This document shows, piece by piece, positions 19,601 to 31,342 of a DNA stretch of 64,000 nt. The number at the start of each line of letters is the position of its first letter. The first letter of the stretch is position 1. Where the stretch lies: positions 4,492,291-4,556,290 of the forward strand of contig SSNP01000020.1 of assembly GCA_006937955.1 (NCBI GenBank), in the 5' to 3' direction. Position numbers and translations under genes: made by a program. The notes under the pieces are model-generated. The model made no database searches and had not been told where the DNA came from. It saw only the letters and a program-made list of their open reading frames with translations. Source of the stretch: Pachypanchax playfairii (Eukaryota > Chordata > Actinopteri > Cyprinodontiformes > Aplocheilidae).

Positions 19601-22600
19601 AAAAACCACCCAGTCATGTCTCGTATCTTTTCCTACCAATTACCAATTAAGTGCCAGTATTTCAGAGTCTTGTAACATGGTCTTATCAACTCCAGCACAG
19701 ACTAAAGATGTTCTTACTGACTCATCAAACTGTGGAAACAGTGACAAATACACAAAAATTAGATGGAAGTTTCATTAAACTCAGACGATATGGCCGTTAA
19801 CTTTCAGATGAAGGGTATACACAACGCAGCACTGACAGTAATCCTTTCAAAACATTTATTTATAATAGTTCAGAAGAGCTAACATTTTGGATTGCTCTTT
19901 TCTTTTTTGGTTTTCATGAGCTGTGTGTACTCGGCTCAAACAAGTAAGCAGTCTGTCAAGCTCTCCAAGAGCAGCAGGGATTCAGAATTTTTCTGGAAAC
20001 AGTGATGGAAGAAAGCGAGCGTTCGCCCAGGAGATGATGTGTGCTCCCAGACTCCCCCGGGGCGCCACCAAGAGCTTGAACTCAAAGAAAACCACGCCAT
20101 CCAAAGTGCACTGCTGTCAGTGTTTTATGTCTACTGGACCATACGCAAAATTTCAAGGGTGTTTGACAATAAAAGGGACCCTTTGTTTTCTCTCATTTTA
20201 CTGTCCTCTTCCACGTTGTGTTTGAGATCTTGTTGGCATGTTTGATGGTCTCCGCTTTACTGCTGCTCACCGGGAGGCTCGCGTTCTGCCAGTTAGCTGT
20301 TCCCTCGCAAAGCTTTGCTAAATGTGACATGAAATACGAGTCCAGCTGTAGATCTGAAAGGGTAATAAACACACTATGTGAACATCTGAACCCCTGTGCA
20401 CACACAAATATATAGTGTCACACACTTGTGGGCACAACTGGATCACAGATTTATGGAAATACCCACAAGCAAGTTGAAACATTTGTAAAAACTTTTTCAA
20501 CTTGGCTGTTTACAATGTTTAAGTTTTAGTGGTTAGTTAATTTTATTTTCTAAATGAAGTCATAGAGAATCAATTAAATTTGGTTCTCAACAAACTGTGT
20601 GGGATGCAGGATTTTAATTAAGGCTTATGTAATAAAATGTCGGCTCTAGTGTTTATAAAAACCTTTTTTCCTTGTAAATAATCTAAAAGATGCAACAGAA
20701 TAATTTAATTTAAACAGTCAGTCAGTGTTCGTGACTGTCAGTCAAAATAACTCGACGTGCAGACGTTTATCCAACACAGCATGAAGTTATTGTCACATGA
20801 TGCGATTCAACAAATAGGGATGAAATTGAAAATTTAAACATGTTAAGTAGCCCAAAACCTAATTTGGTTTATAGTGACGCAGATGTTAATGTACTCATTT
20901 ACATACCACAGGTTTGATTAGTATTAGATATCCTGCAGAAATTATTAGAATAAAAGCAGTAAACTATAAACCTCCAGAATTAGGATTATCCACTCAGTCC
21001 CAATTAAGTTGGTCATAATAACAATATTTAACTTTTTAAAGCTCATTTCATTAAATTCTGTGAAATGTTTCTTCAGTAAACACAAATATTAGCTTGTAGC
21101 GAGACGTTAATTGCTAACCATCTAAAACTGTAAACGTTATAGTAAATGATACTTTTAATCCAGTTTCAGACTGTTTGTAGTTAATCAGCTGTTCTGGGTT
21201 GAAATGGTCATGCAGTCCTCAATTCTTCCACCTGTTTGACTAATTGAGATATAAAACATGTTGGTTACTGACTGTCTTGGAAAATATTCGGGAGCATTAA
21301 GCAGCATCGAGTCGCCTACATCTTCTAACCTTTTTCACATTACAAATGAAGACGCCACCCCGCGAGGCTTTGTTGGAATCCAGGTTAATGAGCCACTTCC
21401 CTGCTGCCGTCTCAAGCAGTTTCATTGTCTGGTGAGATTCTGGTTCCGTAGCTGTTACTGCAATCAGATCTCGACTTCTCAGCATGAGTCGCTGTGACGA
21501 ATGAAGAGCACTTCAGGTAGAACATGCACCGGATAGGAAGTCAAGCCACGAGAGAATGTTCGTGAAACGATTTGCAGTGTTTTTCTTGCCTCTTTATCTG
21601 TTCACTTGGTTGGTCTGCACTTGGAGTCACTGCAACGACGCTCTTTTCTCTCTTCTGATTCATTGTGAGTCAGCTTGAGTGATTGCACGTCTTATTATTT
21701 GTCTGAGCGTAAAATGTTAACAGATTTGAAAAGAACCATTGCTCTGCCCTCGTCTGTGAAAACAAATCCCCTCCCCTGCATTGCAGTGCCACTGTAGAAC
21801 ATAAGAAGGTTGATACCCAGGAGATAAATTACAGAGAAGAAAAGGCTCCTAACACAACACGCGCTCGACGCCTGATTGAACGTGACACGTCTCACCAGTA
21901 GTTTCAGTTTGCCTCTTGAGTTTTTGTTACAGAGTCAAGACGCTGACCGGATTCGTTTATCTTCCCTGTATACAGTCAAACGCATGTGTGAAATCAATTC
22001 AGAGAAATGGAGAACATTTCATAAACAACCTGACGCCCTAATTGATGATTGTATTTCAGGTTCAGCGTGTGTTTGCCGTCAGCTCCAGCAGGCTTTATCC
22101 TTTCATGTAGCATAATAAATGACAGGGAAAGTCTTGCACATGTGTGGCTTTGCAGTCAGATCCCCTCGTGCAGCAAAGCCCAGAGTATCAACATGGTATT
22201 CATTACCTTCGGCCATCCCACCTGCGAACTGGGAGTTACTTCCTGAGGCGGAGGTCAGCTGTTCGGCGCTGGTTAAGTATCTGCTCCGACAGTATGAGGG
22301 TGTCGGTTTCGAACAGGGAATCATGCGACGTCACATGGAAGAAGAAGAATTAAACCAAGGATTTTCTGTCTCAAATGACTTCAGGCGCTCTTGCTTGTTA
22401 ATGTCATGCCCATAAATCTAAATCTTTTAGTCCTAGATCCAGTTGCAGTTTGAGACTGCTGAGTTGAGTAAAAAGACCAAAATGTCCACGGTAACATGGC
22501 TGATTTTAATGTTCTCAAAGGGAAAGAAATGTTGAACTCATTGATGTCTGTGTTTGCAGAAAGTAGCGAAGCAAGGCCAAAATCATAGAGCAGGATATTA

Positions 22601-23252
22601 ATTTTTCTTTAAGAGGTGCTGCTGAGGCAAGATGCAGCTTTTAAAGAGGTCAGAAGAGCAGGTTTTTTTAGTCTGCAAAATGACTTTTCTGCAGCTGCCA
22701 CATAATGTTATTATAGCTGATTCGGCTGAATAAATAAGTTCTCATGAACTCTGAGTAACCAGGGTCTCACATCTTAAATACAGAAAATAAAGTTCCTGTT
22801 TGTGGTTGTACGCCGGCTGGTTGGAATAGCACACTGAGGGGGTTAGAGGCTAAGATGTACAAGCTGCAGGGACAACGCTGAGAGGTTGCAGGAGAGGGGA
22901 GGAATAAAACTTTTTTTTGGTGTTTTCAGACATTCGGGTATACCACTCCCATCTGGCTCGTTCTCAGATTAGCAAGTGCTAGCCAAAGTCAACAAGCGAG
23001 GAGTCTACCTCATTAGCACCAAAGTTGTTAATCTCTCCCTAGATCTGCTATCAGGCACCTTGGTTTGGAAATTAACTCTTGATTCTTGAATGTTTTTACT
23101 TTTTCTACTGGTTTGGAAGGTGAAAGGTTTTAAAGTTAGGGTTAGCTTTAATCCTGCAAACGCCAAGGTTTAAAGAGTTTCCAGAGTTGCTTTGAGAGAC
23201 ATTTCAAAGATGACGCTTATAAAAATATTAGTGATTGTGAAGCATGAGTCTG

Positions 23253-23814
23253 TTAAAGCTGGAGTTGGTAATGTTCGAGAGCTAGCAAGATTTAAAACTA
23301 GCAGCTCCTCTAAACCCCTCCCCCTTCCCACCATGGACTTGCTTCAAGCCGNNNNNNNNNNCCCCCCCCCCCCCCCCAAACTTGGAACTCGCATCTGCCG
23401 GCAGAACTCATCAGGGTACTCAGCTTTACCAATGTTGACTCTCGTTTGTCCTCTCGTTTTATCCAGAGCTTTTCTCGTAGCAGCCTTTTCTGCCTCTGAC
23501 TTTCTTTTTTTTGGCAGTTTAGCGGGGCGAGACGTGACAAGTAGCGAGGAGCGAGAGGGCGTGATAGAAGGGGTGCAGGCAAGGTATCTGATTGGTTCCT
23601 CTCCTCTTCTCTGGAAATGACCAATCACCGCCATCCGGTGCGGATGACCGTGGTTGGTCAGAGTTACTGTAGGCTTGCAAGTCTCAGAGAGGTCTGATTT
23701 TTTTCGCTCCTTTTTATGAATACACAATGCGTTGACTAGTCTCAGTATGGAAGGACCTTTTCACCCAGTATAAAAAAAAGTGTTTCTGAACAGGATTACC
23801 AATTATAACTTTAA
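23253..23814 (-). mobile_element. TTAA-flanked MITE carrying an RVNIG exon fragment (contains gap)
   Basis: Both ends are TTAA. The termini TTAAAGCTGGAGTTGGTAATG and the complement of GATTACCAATTATAACTTTAA form an imperfect inverted repeat. TTAA flanks suggest a piggyBac-type non-autonomous element. On the minus strand an open frame includes RKALDKTRGQTRVNIGKAEY, with TRVNIG encoded near 23424-23444. The same motif occurs in the element at 25766. An assembly gap and poly-C lie inside it. Confidence 0.7.
23352..23377. other. Assembly gap (10 N) followed by 16 C
   Basis: N at 23352-23361 adjoins a poly-C run at 23362-23377. The gap size of ten is probably nominal. Frames that cross it are not reliable. 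Confidence 0.95.
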
Positions 23815-23872
23815 ACCTCTTTGGTTTTTATGTAGAGTTAAAAATTGAAGGAAACTCAGTCTTAAACAACGT

Positions 23873-23990
23873 GTTCAATCCTGGTCCTTGAGGGTCTGTT
23901 TCCCTACTTCATTACACCTGATTTAGTGGTTGACTTACCAGTTTCACATTAGCTCCAGATGTTGTCCCAATCCTGCCTTCATTTTCAAAC
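23873..23990. repeat. Remnant of a hAT-type short element
   Basis: TTCAATCCTGGTCCTTGAGG with a following TTACACCTGATTT resembles the arm of the fold-back element at 47710 (CTCGAGGGCC ... ACACACCTGATTC). Only part of one arm is visible and the match is loose. Confidence 0.4.
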
Positions 23991-25765
23991 GTTTATCATT
24001 TTAAATTAGAATTAAATCATCAATTCTGAGTTAAATTTAAGGGTATAATTTAATCAAAAAGCAGGTACAGTAAACCAGCAACATATGGCTCCATTTGAAG
24101 AACTAGAACTCTCCATCTCAAGAGCACCAGGATTTTATTTTATTATTTCACTTGGTGGGTCTGTGTGACATAGTGACCAGGAAAGACCAAAACAATGATA
24201 AAATAATTTCACCCTTCTTTGTAAGCATCAATAGCGGCATAAAAACATGTCTGAATGAAGTCAGAAGCAAATCTGAGCTGCCTTTTGTTGACTCGAGACT
24301 TTACTTTAGAGGCGTCCCTCCTTTTGTCTCCGTGCTCCTTGTCAGTTTCAGTGACTTTAGCACCAGAGGTCGAACTGTTTGCAGCTTTCAGCTCTATCGG
24401 ATTGAAAACGACAGACTAACTCAAACAGACTGATGGACAAAAAGCCGTCTGTGTGTGCGCTGCTGATATGAGTCCCTTGAGAAGGTTCAGGTCGCAGAAT
24501 CCCTCAAACAAGCTTTGGAACTGGTGTATGTGTATAAACGGTGTTTTTTTTTAGCATGTTTCATTCAGATTTTCTGCAATGCTTCAGAATGATAAATTAT
24601 ATAGAAGTCTTGGGAGGCCACATGAAACAGTTTCAACTCCCTTCCAGTGATCACTCTACCTCCTCTGTCCATGCTCTGATGATGACTAAACATTAGTATT
24701 GAAAAGGTTTGTGTACATTTTCCCTGATAGCAGTGTAGCAGTGTTAACAGTCAACATCGAGTGTAGACTGTCAGATGTTGTGGTGTTGTTCATGGATTGC
24801 TGGGATTTCACCTTCACTCATCTCTTTCATTAGAAAACCATTTAGCTGAAACCTCAAGCAAACACGGGAGTTGAAACGGGTCAAGTTTTGGCCTTTTTTG
24901 ATGTCTGCAAATATCCAAAATGCCACTTAAATCTTGTAGCTTCTTTGGTTGTTGTGTAAGTGTTTGCATGTTTAGGAAGTTGGGCTCGTATTAGACAGAC
25001 TTTTGGTTTAAATCCTATTTAACACCAAGAAAGCTGAGTCTGTCAGACTCCCCTCCTCCCTCAAAAAAAACCTCCCGTCAGGCTGGAGATGAAACAGAGT
25101 AGAACGTGTTGGTGTATATGTATGTAGTCTGTGTATACCCACACTGACGTTTCCAACTGGTGCTGGTGTAAATATGGTCTCTAACCACAGCAGGTGGGGA
25201 GCTGAACTGGAGGCAGTGGAGGTCTGAGTTCCTTCAACCTCATGCTGCAGTGAAACGCTGTTGGAGAAGTCAATATTTACAGTCAGTATCAAAGCTGGTC
25301 CTGTTTTTGGTATCAAACCGACCTGCACAGAGGCTGGCTTGTGCATGAATAAGACAGCCGTAGCAGGAGAGTTTCATGCTCATCTTTGTTGATGATATTC
25401 ATTTTCCTTACACCACAGTGTCTGTAATTGTTTATCGCACGAATATGTAAATGTTAAGTGAAAAAAGATGATTGTATTATTTTAGTTCTGTTGCTATAAC
25501 GATACCATCAATATTTAACCTATAGGTTCTGTCAAGTACCAAGTTGTAGCTCCTGTATTTGATTTGTGATCTACAAATGTAAATGTTGTTGTTTTGCTGG
25601 TAAAATGGTTATTCAGAGATGATTTAAGACACAAAGGACAGCAGAAGCAAGAAGTGATTCATTTTTTATTCGTAATTAATCAAATCTCTTTCGGTGAGAC
25701 AGTCGGTGTTTGACAGTGAGACAGTCTAAAGAAAAGAGAGAATAATATTTATTTAAAAATTGCTA

Positions 25766-26232
25766 TTAAAGCAGAACTAAGTAAGTTTTTTCACCTCAAT
25801 AAATGTTTTCTAGAGTCCCTGTGGGGGTAAACAAGGACTTGGCGGGGTGATTCGTGGGTCCCTCCCCTCCCTCCGCGGTCTGTGTCCTGAAAGCAGCACT
25901 TGCAACTTTCAGTGGATCGGACCCGACTAATCTCGCGAGAACAAACCTGCTTTACGGCACTCACACTCACGTACATAAATACAAGCATGAAGCCCTTGCC
26001 GTTGTTAGCAACGCCACCCTTAGGAGCGCAAAGATGGCAGAACCAAAAAGAACGAAAAAACGTTTGACCGACGAGCAGGAAAAAAGGAAACGTGATTGGG
26101 ACCGAGAGAGAGCTCAGTCGCGGGTGAACATCGGCAGAGCATCTGCGGGGGCGGCGGGGGAACGTTACGACAGTGAGCTTTCACAGGGGACCAGTAGGGG
26201 GAGAGCGAGAGCAAAACTTAGTTCTGCTTTAA
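25766..26232 (+). mobile_element. TTAA-flanked MITE with RVNIG exon fragment, 467 bp
   Basis: The ends TTAAAGCAGAACTAAGTAAG and CTTAGTTCTGCTTTAA are inverted repeats flanked by TTAA. About 270 bp inside, an ATG at 26034 opens a frame with MAEPKRTKKRLTDEQEKRKR and then AQSRVNIG, a basic segment known from the N-termini of many predicted fish proteins. The layout (terminus, leader, first exon) parallels the element at 23253 read on its minus strand. Confidence 0.8.
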
Positions 26233-26377
26233 ATATAAACATTGGTTTACAAAAGGAGGTTTAGAAGTTAAAAAGTGTTGTAATTATCAGGTAATTAGCC
26301 TCCCATTTGCTGCTTCATTTCAATGGAAAATAAGTTATTTGTCCTACCGTTTACTTTATATGCAGGTGATACTATGT

Positions 26378-26516
26378 TGTATGGGCTGCACAGTTAGTAG
26401 AGCTGTGTCCCTACGATGGACTGGCGACCTGTCCAGGGTGTCCCCCGCCTCTCACTCAAAGACCTCTGGAAATAGACACCACCTCCCTGAAACCTTGAAC
26501 AGGAAGAATCAGGTTC
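26378..26516 (+). repeat. Deleted tRNA-SINE, head joined to L2-like tail
   Basis: GGGCTGCACAGTTAGTAGAGCTGTG is a tRNA-type head. It runs directly into the common fish tail ATGGACTGGCGACCTGTCCA ... GGGTGTCCCCCGCCTC ... TAGACACCACC. The internal part expected between head and tail is missing. The element ends in the GGAT microsatellite, as usual for this family. Confidence 0.75.
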
Positions 26517-26702
26517 GATGGATGGATGGATGGATGGATGGATGGATGGATGGATGGATGGATGGATGGATGGATGGATGGGTGGATGGATGCATGGATG
26601 GATGGGTGGATGGATGGACGGATGGACGGATGGATGGATGGACGGATGGATGGGTGGATGGATGGACGGATGGACGGATGGACGGACGGATGGATGGATG
26701 TT
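26517..26702 (+). repeat. (GATG)n microsatellite
   Basis: About 186 bp of tetranucleotide repeat. The first 64 bp are pure and the rest contains GGTGGATG, GACGGATG and GCATGG variants in clustered order. The Met-Asp-Gly-Trp frames on both strands are by-products. It grew from the SINE tail just upstream. Confidence 0.97.
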
Positions 26703-28119
26703 TGGACTCTGTTGTATGTTTGAAAACCTTTTAGAAGTGAAGTCAGACAGGACCAAAATGTTTGTTGTTGATTCGGGTATAGAGAGATTTTTTATAGCAA
26801 ACTTTGATCTCAGCTTTAGAATTCATACTCTTTAAGTTATAAAGTAATTACAAGACTGTTGTAGTACTCTTACTAGTTCAGACAAGTATAAATACTTAAT
26901 ATATGAACAACCAAACACAGCTTTCAACTTCTTAAACACTGAGAGATAACAAACCTCCAATTTGAGTAAATACTCTAAATAAGTATTTAGTGTTGAGATC
27001 TTTCATGTTGGCATAGATTAACTTTGACGAGCTTTTTAAATTCATAAATACGAGACGTTTTCCGAAGCTTTAAAATAACCCAGAATTTTCCCTCAAGCTT
27101 AGTTCACGTTTCATCTCTTTGGTGGGATCAAGCAGCTCACAGACATCCACGTCTCAGCCCTCATCAGTCCACTCATCATCGTCAGGGGAATTTATCTTTC
27201 ATCTTATGATATAAAATGTTTTTTGTAAAAGTTGAACATGATCTGCTTGCAGCACCACTTTTTTTGATCTCCTTTGTTTCCCCTCCAGTTTGGGTTCACA
27301 GGCTCCACATTTTGAGTCTGAATTTAAGACATTAATAAGATGAAGGACTTCACGAGTCCAGACTGCACTGTTGTCTCTGTCCGTCCTTTCCTAACTCTTA
27401 AAAGTGTGTGGAAAAACACTTACATGTCTTAGCTTTGATTTGCTGTGTGTACAGAGGAGTTTCCGTCAGACTCTCATGTGGTCTGCTGCTTCGCCTCCTG
27501 TCTGCTCGCTGAAACCAGCCCCTCAAGACAAGACAGTGCCTTGACTTCATCACAAGGAAAAAAAAAATATTTCAAACATTTAAAGATGCAGTGAGAGGAA
27601 AGTCTGTAAACATGCTAAAAAAGTACAAGCGGACTGATAAGTTTTTCATATCAGAAAGCAGTAGTTCAGATCAGCGTGTCTAACTAGTTCTGGTCAGATT
27701 GATGAGCTAGTCCGAGGAGGACTGAGCTGGATTACTCGTGTTTTGTGGTTTTTATACTCAAATTTTTCTCTTTGTGTTCTAAATGAACTCGGGCTGTAAA
27801 GCACTTCCCGAACTCGCTGTGTTGCTTTACAGCACCTGGCTGTCAGGGAACGTGCACATTGGTGTACTCTGAAGGAGGCTGCGCATTTGCGAGACTCCAA
27901 AATATCGATACCACAGGAACAGAAAATCTAATCCAGATACCAGTTTTAGTATCGATTAATATCTAAGTATTGATTATTTTGACAACTCTACACTTGGTTA
28001 TTTTAATTGAATTCTGTTATTTGCAGTAATGATTAGCAACAACAGCATCTTGATGCAAGTCCAGTCCAAATATTATATTACAGAATAACCTTGTGATGTG
28101 AAATTAACAACTTTGATTT

Positions 28120-28713
28120 TTAAAGAGGCCATTTCATACAAATTTCAGGACTTTGTGGTCATTTCTTAAGTATTAACCATTAATATGAAACATTTTATAT
28201 CTAAAAAACGTCAGGAAACACTGATTAACAGACCTTTCAATCTATCTGTATTAAAATTCGGGTGGTTCCGGCTCCTTCTGTCAGACCTCGAGCAGCAGCT
28301 CATTCAAATTCATTATTTGAATTTGCTGGACTCAGATTGGCTAACAAACTAGCCTATCAGAGCAAGGTATACTGTTTCCTGCCCCGCTGTGCATGGCAAC
28401 GTCAGACGTCGTGTCTTCTTGTTTGTTACTTCTTATGCTAACAGCTTTTAGCCAGCAGCATGCTAGGTGTGGTTTCAACTGTGGGAGCTGATCAATACTA
28501 ACAAATAAAAGGAGTTGTAATGAAACAGATACAGGCCGTTCGGACTCGGGAGAACTCGGGTTTTATCGCCACCTGCGTAGTTTGAGACATAAAAACTGAA
28601 AGAGAAGTTGTTGACCTGCTTTCACACCCACTATGACGGTAAGAACACCTGTGGAGCTAAAATACTCAACAGAAACCTCAGAAAAAACATTTTTAATGTA
28701 AGAGCCTCTTTAA
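28120..28713 (-). mobile_element. TTAA-AGAGGCC MITE, copy A (594 bp)
   Basis: The element begins TTAAAGAGGCCATTTCATAC and ends AGCCTCTTTAA. It is the reverse complement of copies B (56086) and C (63343) over its whole length, sharing for example AGCATGCTAGG/CCTAGCATGCT and the CCACCTGCGTAGTTTGAGA segment. Ends, TTAA flanks and lack of a coding frame suggest a non-autonomous piggyBac-type family. Confidence 0.85.
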
Positions 28714-30690
28714 AACCGTGATGTCATTTTAATTTGATAACAATCCTCTTTGATTTTGGGTATAACCAGCTGTCGTCAACCAGTTAAAACTAATCTTTAT
28801 TTCTCCCTGCTGAGGTTGTTCAAATAACTACAGCATAGAAGATATTCATTGGTCATCATCTTTTCAAACATTCTTTTAAGAAACTATTACACACATCTGG
28901 GGATTAAAACACTAGAGCAATAAAACATATGCTGATGCAGCAGCTAAAATAAACAGCCTTTAAAAGCCAATTATACAATTGTTTGCAAGATGAGTCACAG
29001 AGACTCTCCTTAACGCATCTGTGAGACATAATTTAATTCACAACGTGAAAGATTTGAGGGACCCTGCAGCAAACGGGCTGCATGGCAGTGTTTTTAGTAT
29101 CGTTTTATAGCCACCTTCCTTCCTCCTCACACTCCACATTCTTCAGAAAGGTCGTACAGACACGCTGGGGAGTGAGGAAGTCAGCATGCTTCATTAAGAG
29201 AATGTGACACACCAAGCATGTCTCTGAAAACAACACAAGCTCTGTTCAGCAAAGAAATGACACTTAAAACATAACGGTGAGCCAGAAACTGGCCTTCAAG
29301 GCACTGCTGATGATTACAAGACCTCCCGCTGTGGTTCACCGATATGTATTTGATACTAGTGAGCTGGGAGTGTCGACAACTTCTTGTTGAACCCCTTCAG
29401 AAGGTTTGACGTGAAGGGTTTCAATTACTTAATGGAACTTTTTTAACAGTTATTGGCTTCTAATGTTCTGAAATAGGTTGTTATACACTCAAATCTGATC
29501 TGAAAAGTACCACTTAATAGTCATTTAGATCATTTATGTGGAGTCCTGTTTAAATTTGGACGTGTTTGGTTAATATCTACTAATATTTGAATAAGGATTT
29601 GAGAGCTTGCAGTGGAAAATGTCAAACTGGTGTTTAACATGTCCAGTGTAGCTGCCAAGGTAGGGAATTTACACCTTTCCCTTCAGATTATTTGGTATTT
29701 TTGATGGATTTGCAGACATGCAAACTGTATTTATGAGCCAGATTCTTGAATGTGGTCAGATGTCTTCTCATTTTAATGTGCGTGCTTAAAAGTAACACAT
29801 AGGGGGTCTGTTTTTCTTCAGGAGTTTATTATAATTGAAAATTAAAAGGAAAATGAAATCAAGATGTTGGGTGGATTTGATTACCACAAATTTCTTACAC
29901 CCAATTATTCAGTTAAATTGAAAAATTTAGCCATAAAAACAGCAGAAGAAAAGACCACGTTTACACTTCACTGGGGTTAAATCATCTCTTATTAAATGGT
30001 TTTCATTGTTTGTGATCCGATTTGTGGCTGTGGAAGAGACTTAGTGAGTACTTGCAGACAGGTGTATGTCTGCTGCACCTCCGGTTTGCTGTGTGTGTTG
30101 AAGGGATTAAAGAAGGTGAGCGTGTTGGAGCTTTGCCACCAGGCCGGTCCTGGCTGCTGCTGTTTAGCCGAGGCAGCGCCTGCGAAACAGAAAACAGATG
30201 ACAGAAGGAGTGGGAGGGGGCTGAATGGCTGGCTTGTTTTTGTCCTTCTGTTCTCTGTCTGTTTACCCTTGAGGGGTGTCAGTAGGATATGGCTACCATA
30301 TTGTGCATGATATTAGCCATGCTGCAGCATGGCGTGGTGCTTTCATTTGTTCTGGTTATTGTATCATCAGGTTTACATGCTGTAAAATCCAACAGTGACT
30401 CACTCCCTGTTGGTGTGGAAGCAGGCCTCCGTGTGCTATGGAAACCTGCCATGTACTTTAAATCCTGCCGGTCCTGGGCAATGTGGCGCTTCTCATGTCC
30501 GTTCCTAAGAAACGGCAAATTAAAGTAAATAAAACACCTTTGCGGAGTCGAATCTACAGCTTGTCCTGTATAAATATTTGAACTCATCTTTTATTTCGAC
30601 AGTAAATTCACGGCTTTGCACACGCTCTAATGATTTTACTGGGATGAAGTGGTGAAACAAGGTCCAGTTTACACCATCACTGTGAAATAC

Positions 30691-31342
30691 TAGGGCCGGG
30701 ACTCGATTACAAATTTTAATCTAATTAATTACAGGCTTTGTAATTAATTAATCAAAATTAATCGCATTTTAATCGCATATAAATATTTGACCAGAGAACA
30801 GTGAGAATTTTTTTCAAACGGATTTTTAGTATACCATTGAATCATGACTGAATACACATAAGCTTAAGCAACAAAATATTGTTTATTTTTGTTCAACCAA
30901 GTCCAACAGACCAGTGCATTAAGTGTAGAAAATGTCTACACTTGTACTCGGAGTCGGGCTAACGTCCACGCTAGCTGCTATATGTTTAACATTGAGGTGA
31001 TACTTCAGGCCCGATGTGCTGCGGTGATGTGCAAATTCCTTGCTGCATAGCTTGCACACACACATGCTCTTATCCACGCTTCCATCCAGTCATTTTTTAT
31101 AACAAAACTTCCCATCCACGGGGCCAATCAAAGCGGTCGCTTCTTCATTCATGTTCACTGTGGTTTGTTGTTGTCCTAAATAATGAACGCTGGTAGGTGC
31201 TCCAGTATAATCGGTCCGCTGAAACTCATGAGAGCTGTTCTGCGGTGCTTAAATAAGTGCGATTAAAATGCGTTAAAAAAATTAACGCGTTATTTTTGTG
31301 TAATTAATTAATCTTAATTAACGCGTTAAAGTCCCAACCCTA
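30691..31342 (-). mobile_element. hAT element, 652 bp, with BED zinc-finger remnant
   Basis: The termini TAGGGCCGGGACT and AGTCCCAACCCTA are inverted repeats. The flanks TGAAATAC and TTAAATAC form an 8-bp duplication with one mismatch. Subterminal AATTAATTAATC words are typical of this teleost hAT group. On the minus strand, near 31064-30977, a frame reads CKLCSKEFAHHRSTSGLKYH and then LNVKH. That is the C-x2-C ... H-x4-H pattern of the BED finger at the N-terminus of hAT transposases. The rest of the transposase is missing. Confidence 0.8.

Noticed and set aside
26339..26835. Several long Met-Asp-Gly-Trp repeat frames on + and a His-Pro-Ser frame on -
   Set aside because: They are translations of the GATG microsatellite and SINE tail.
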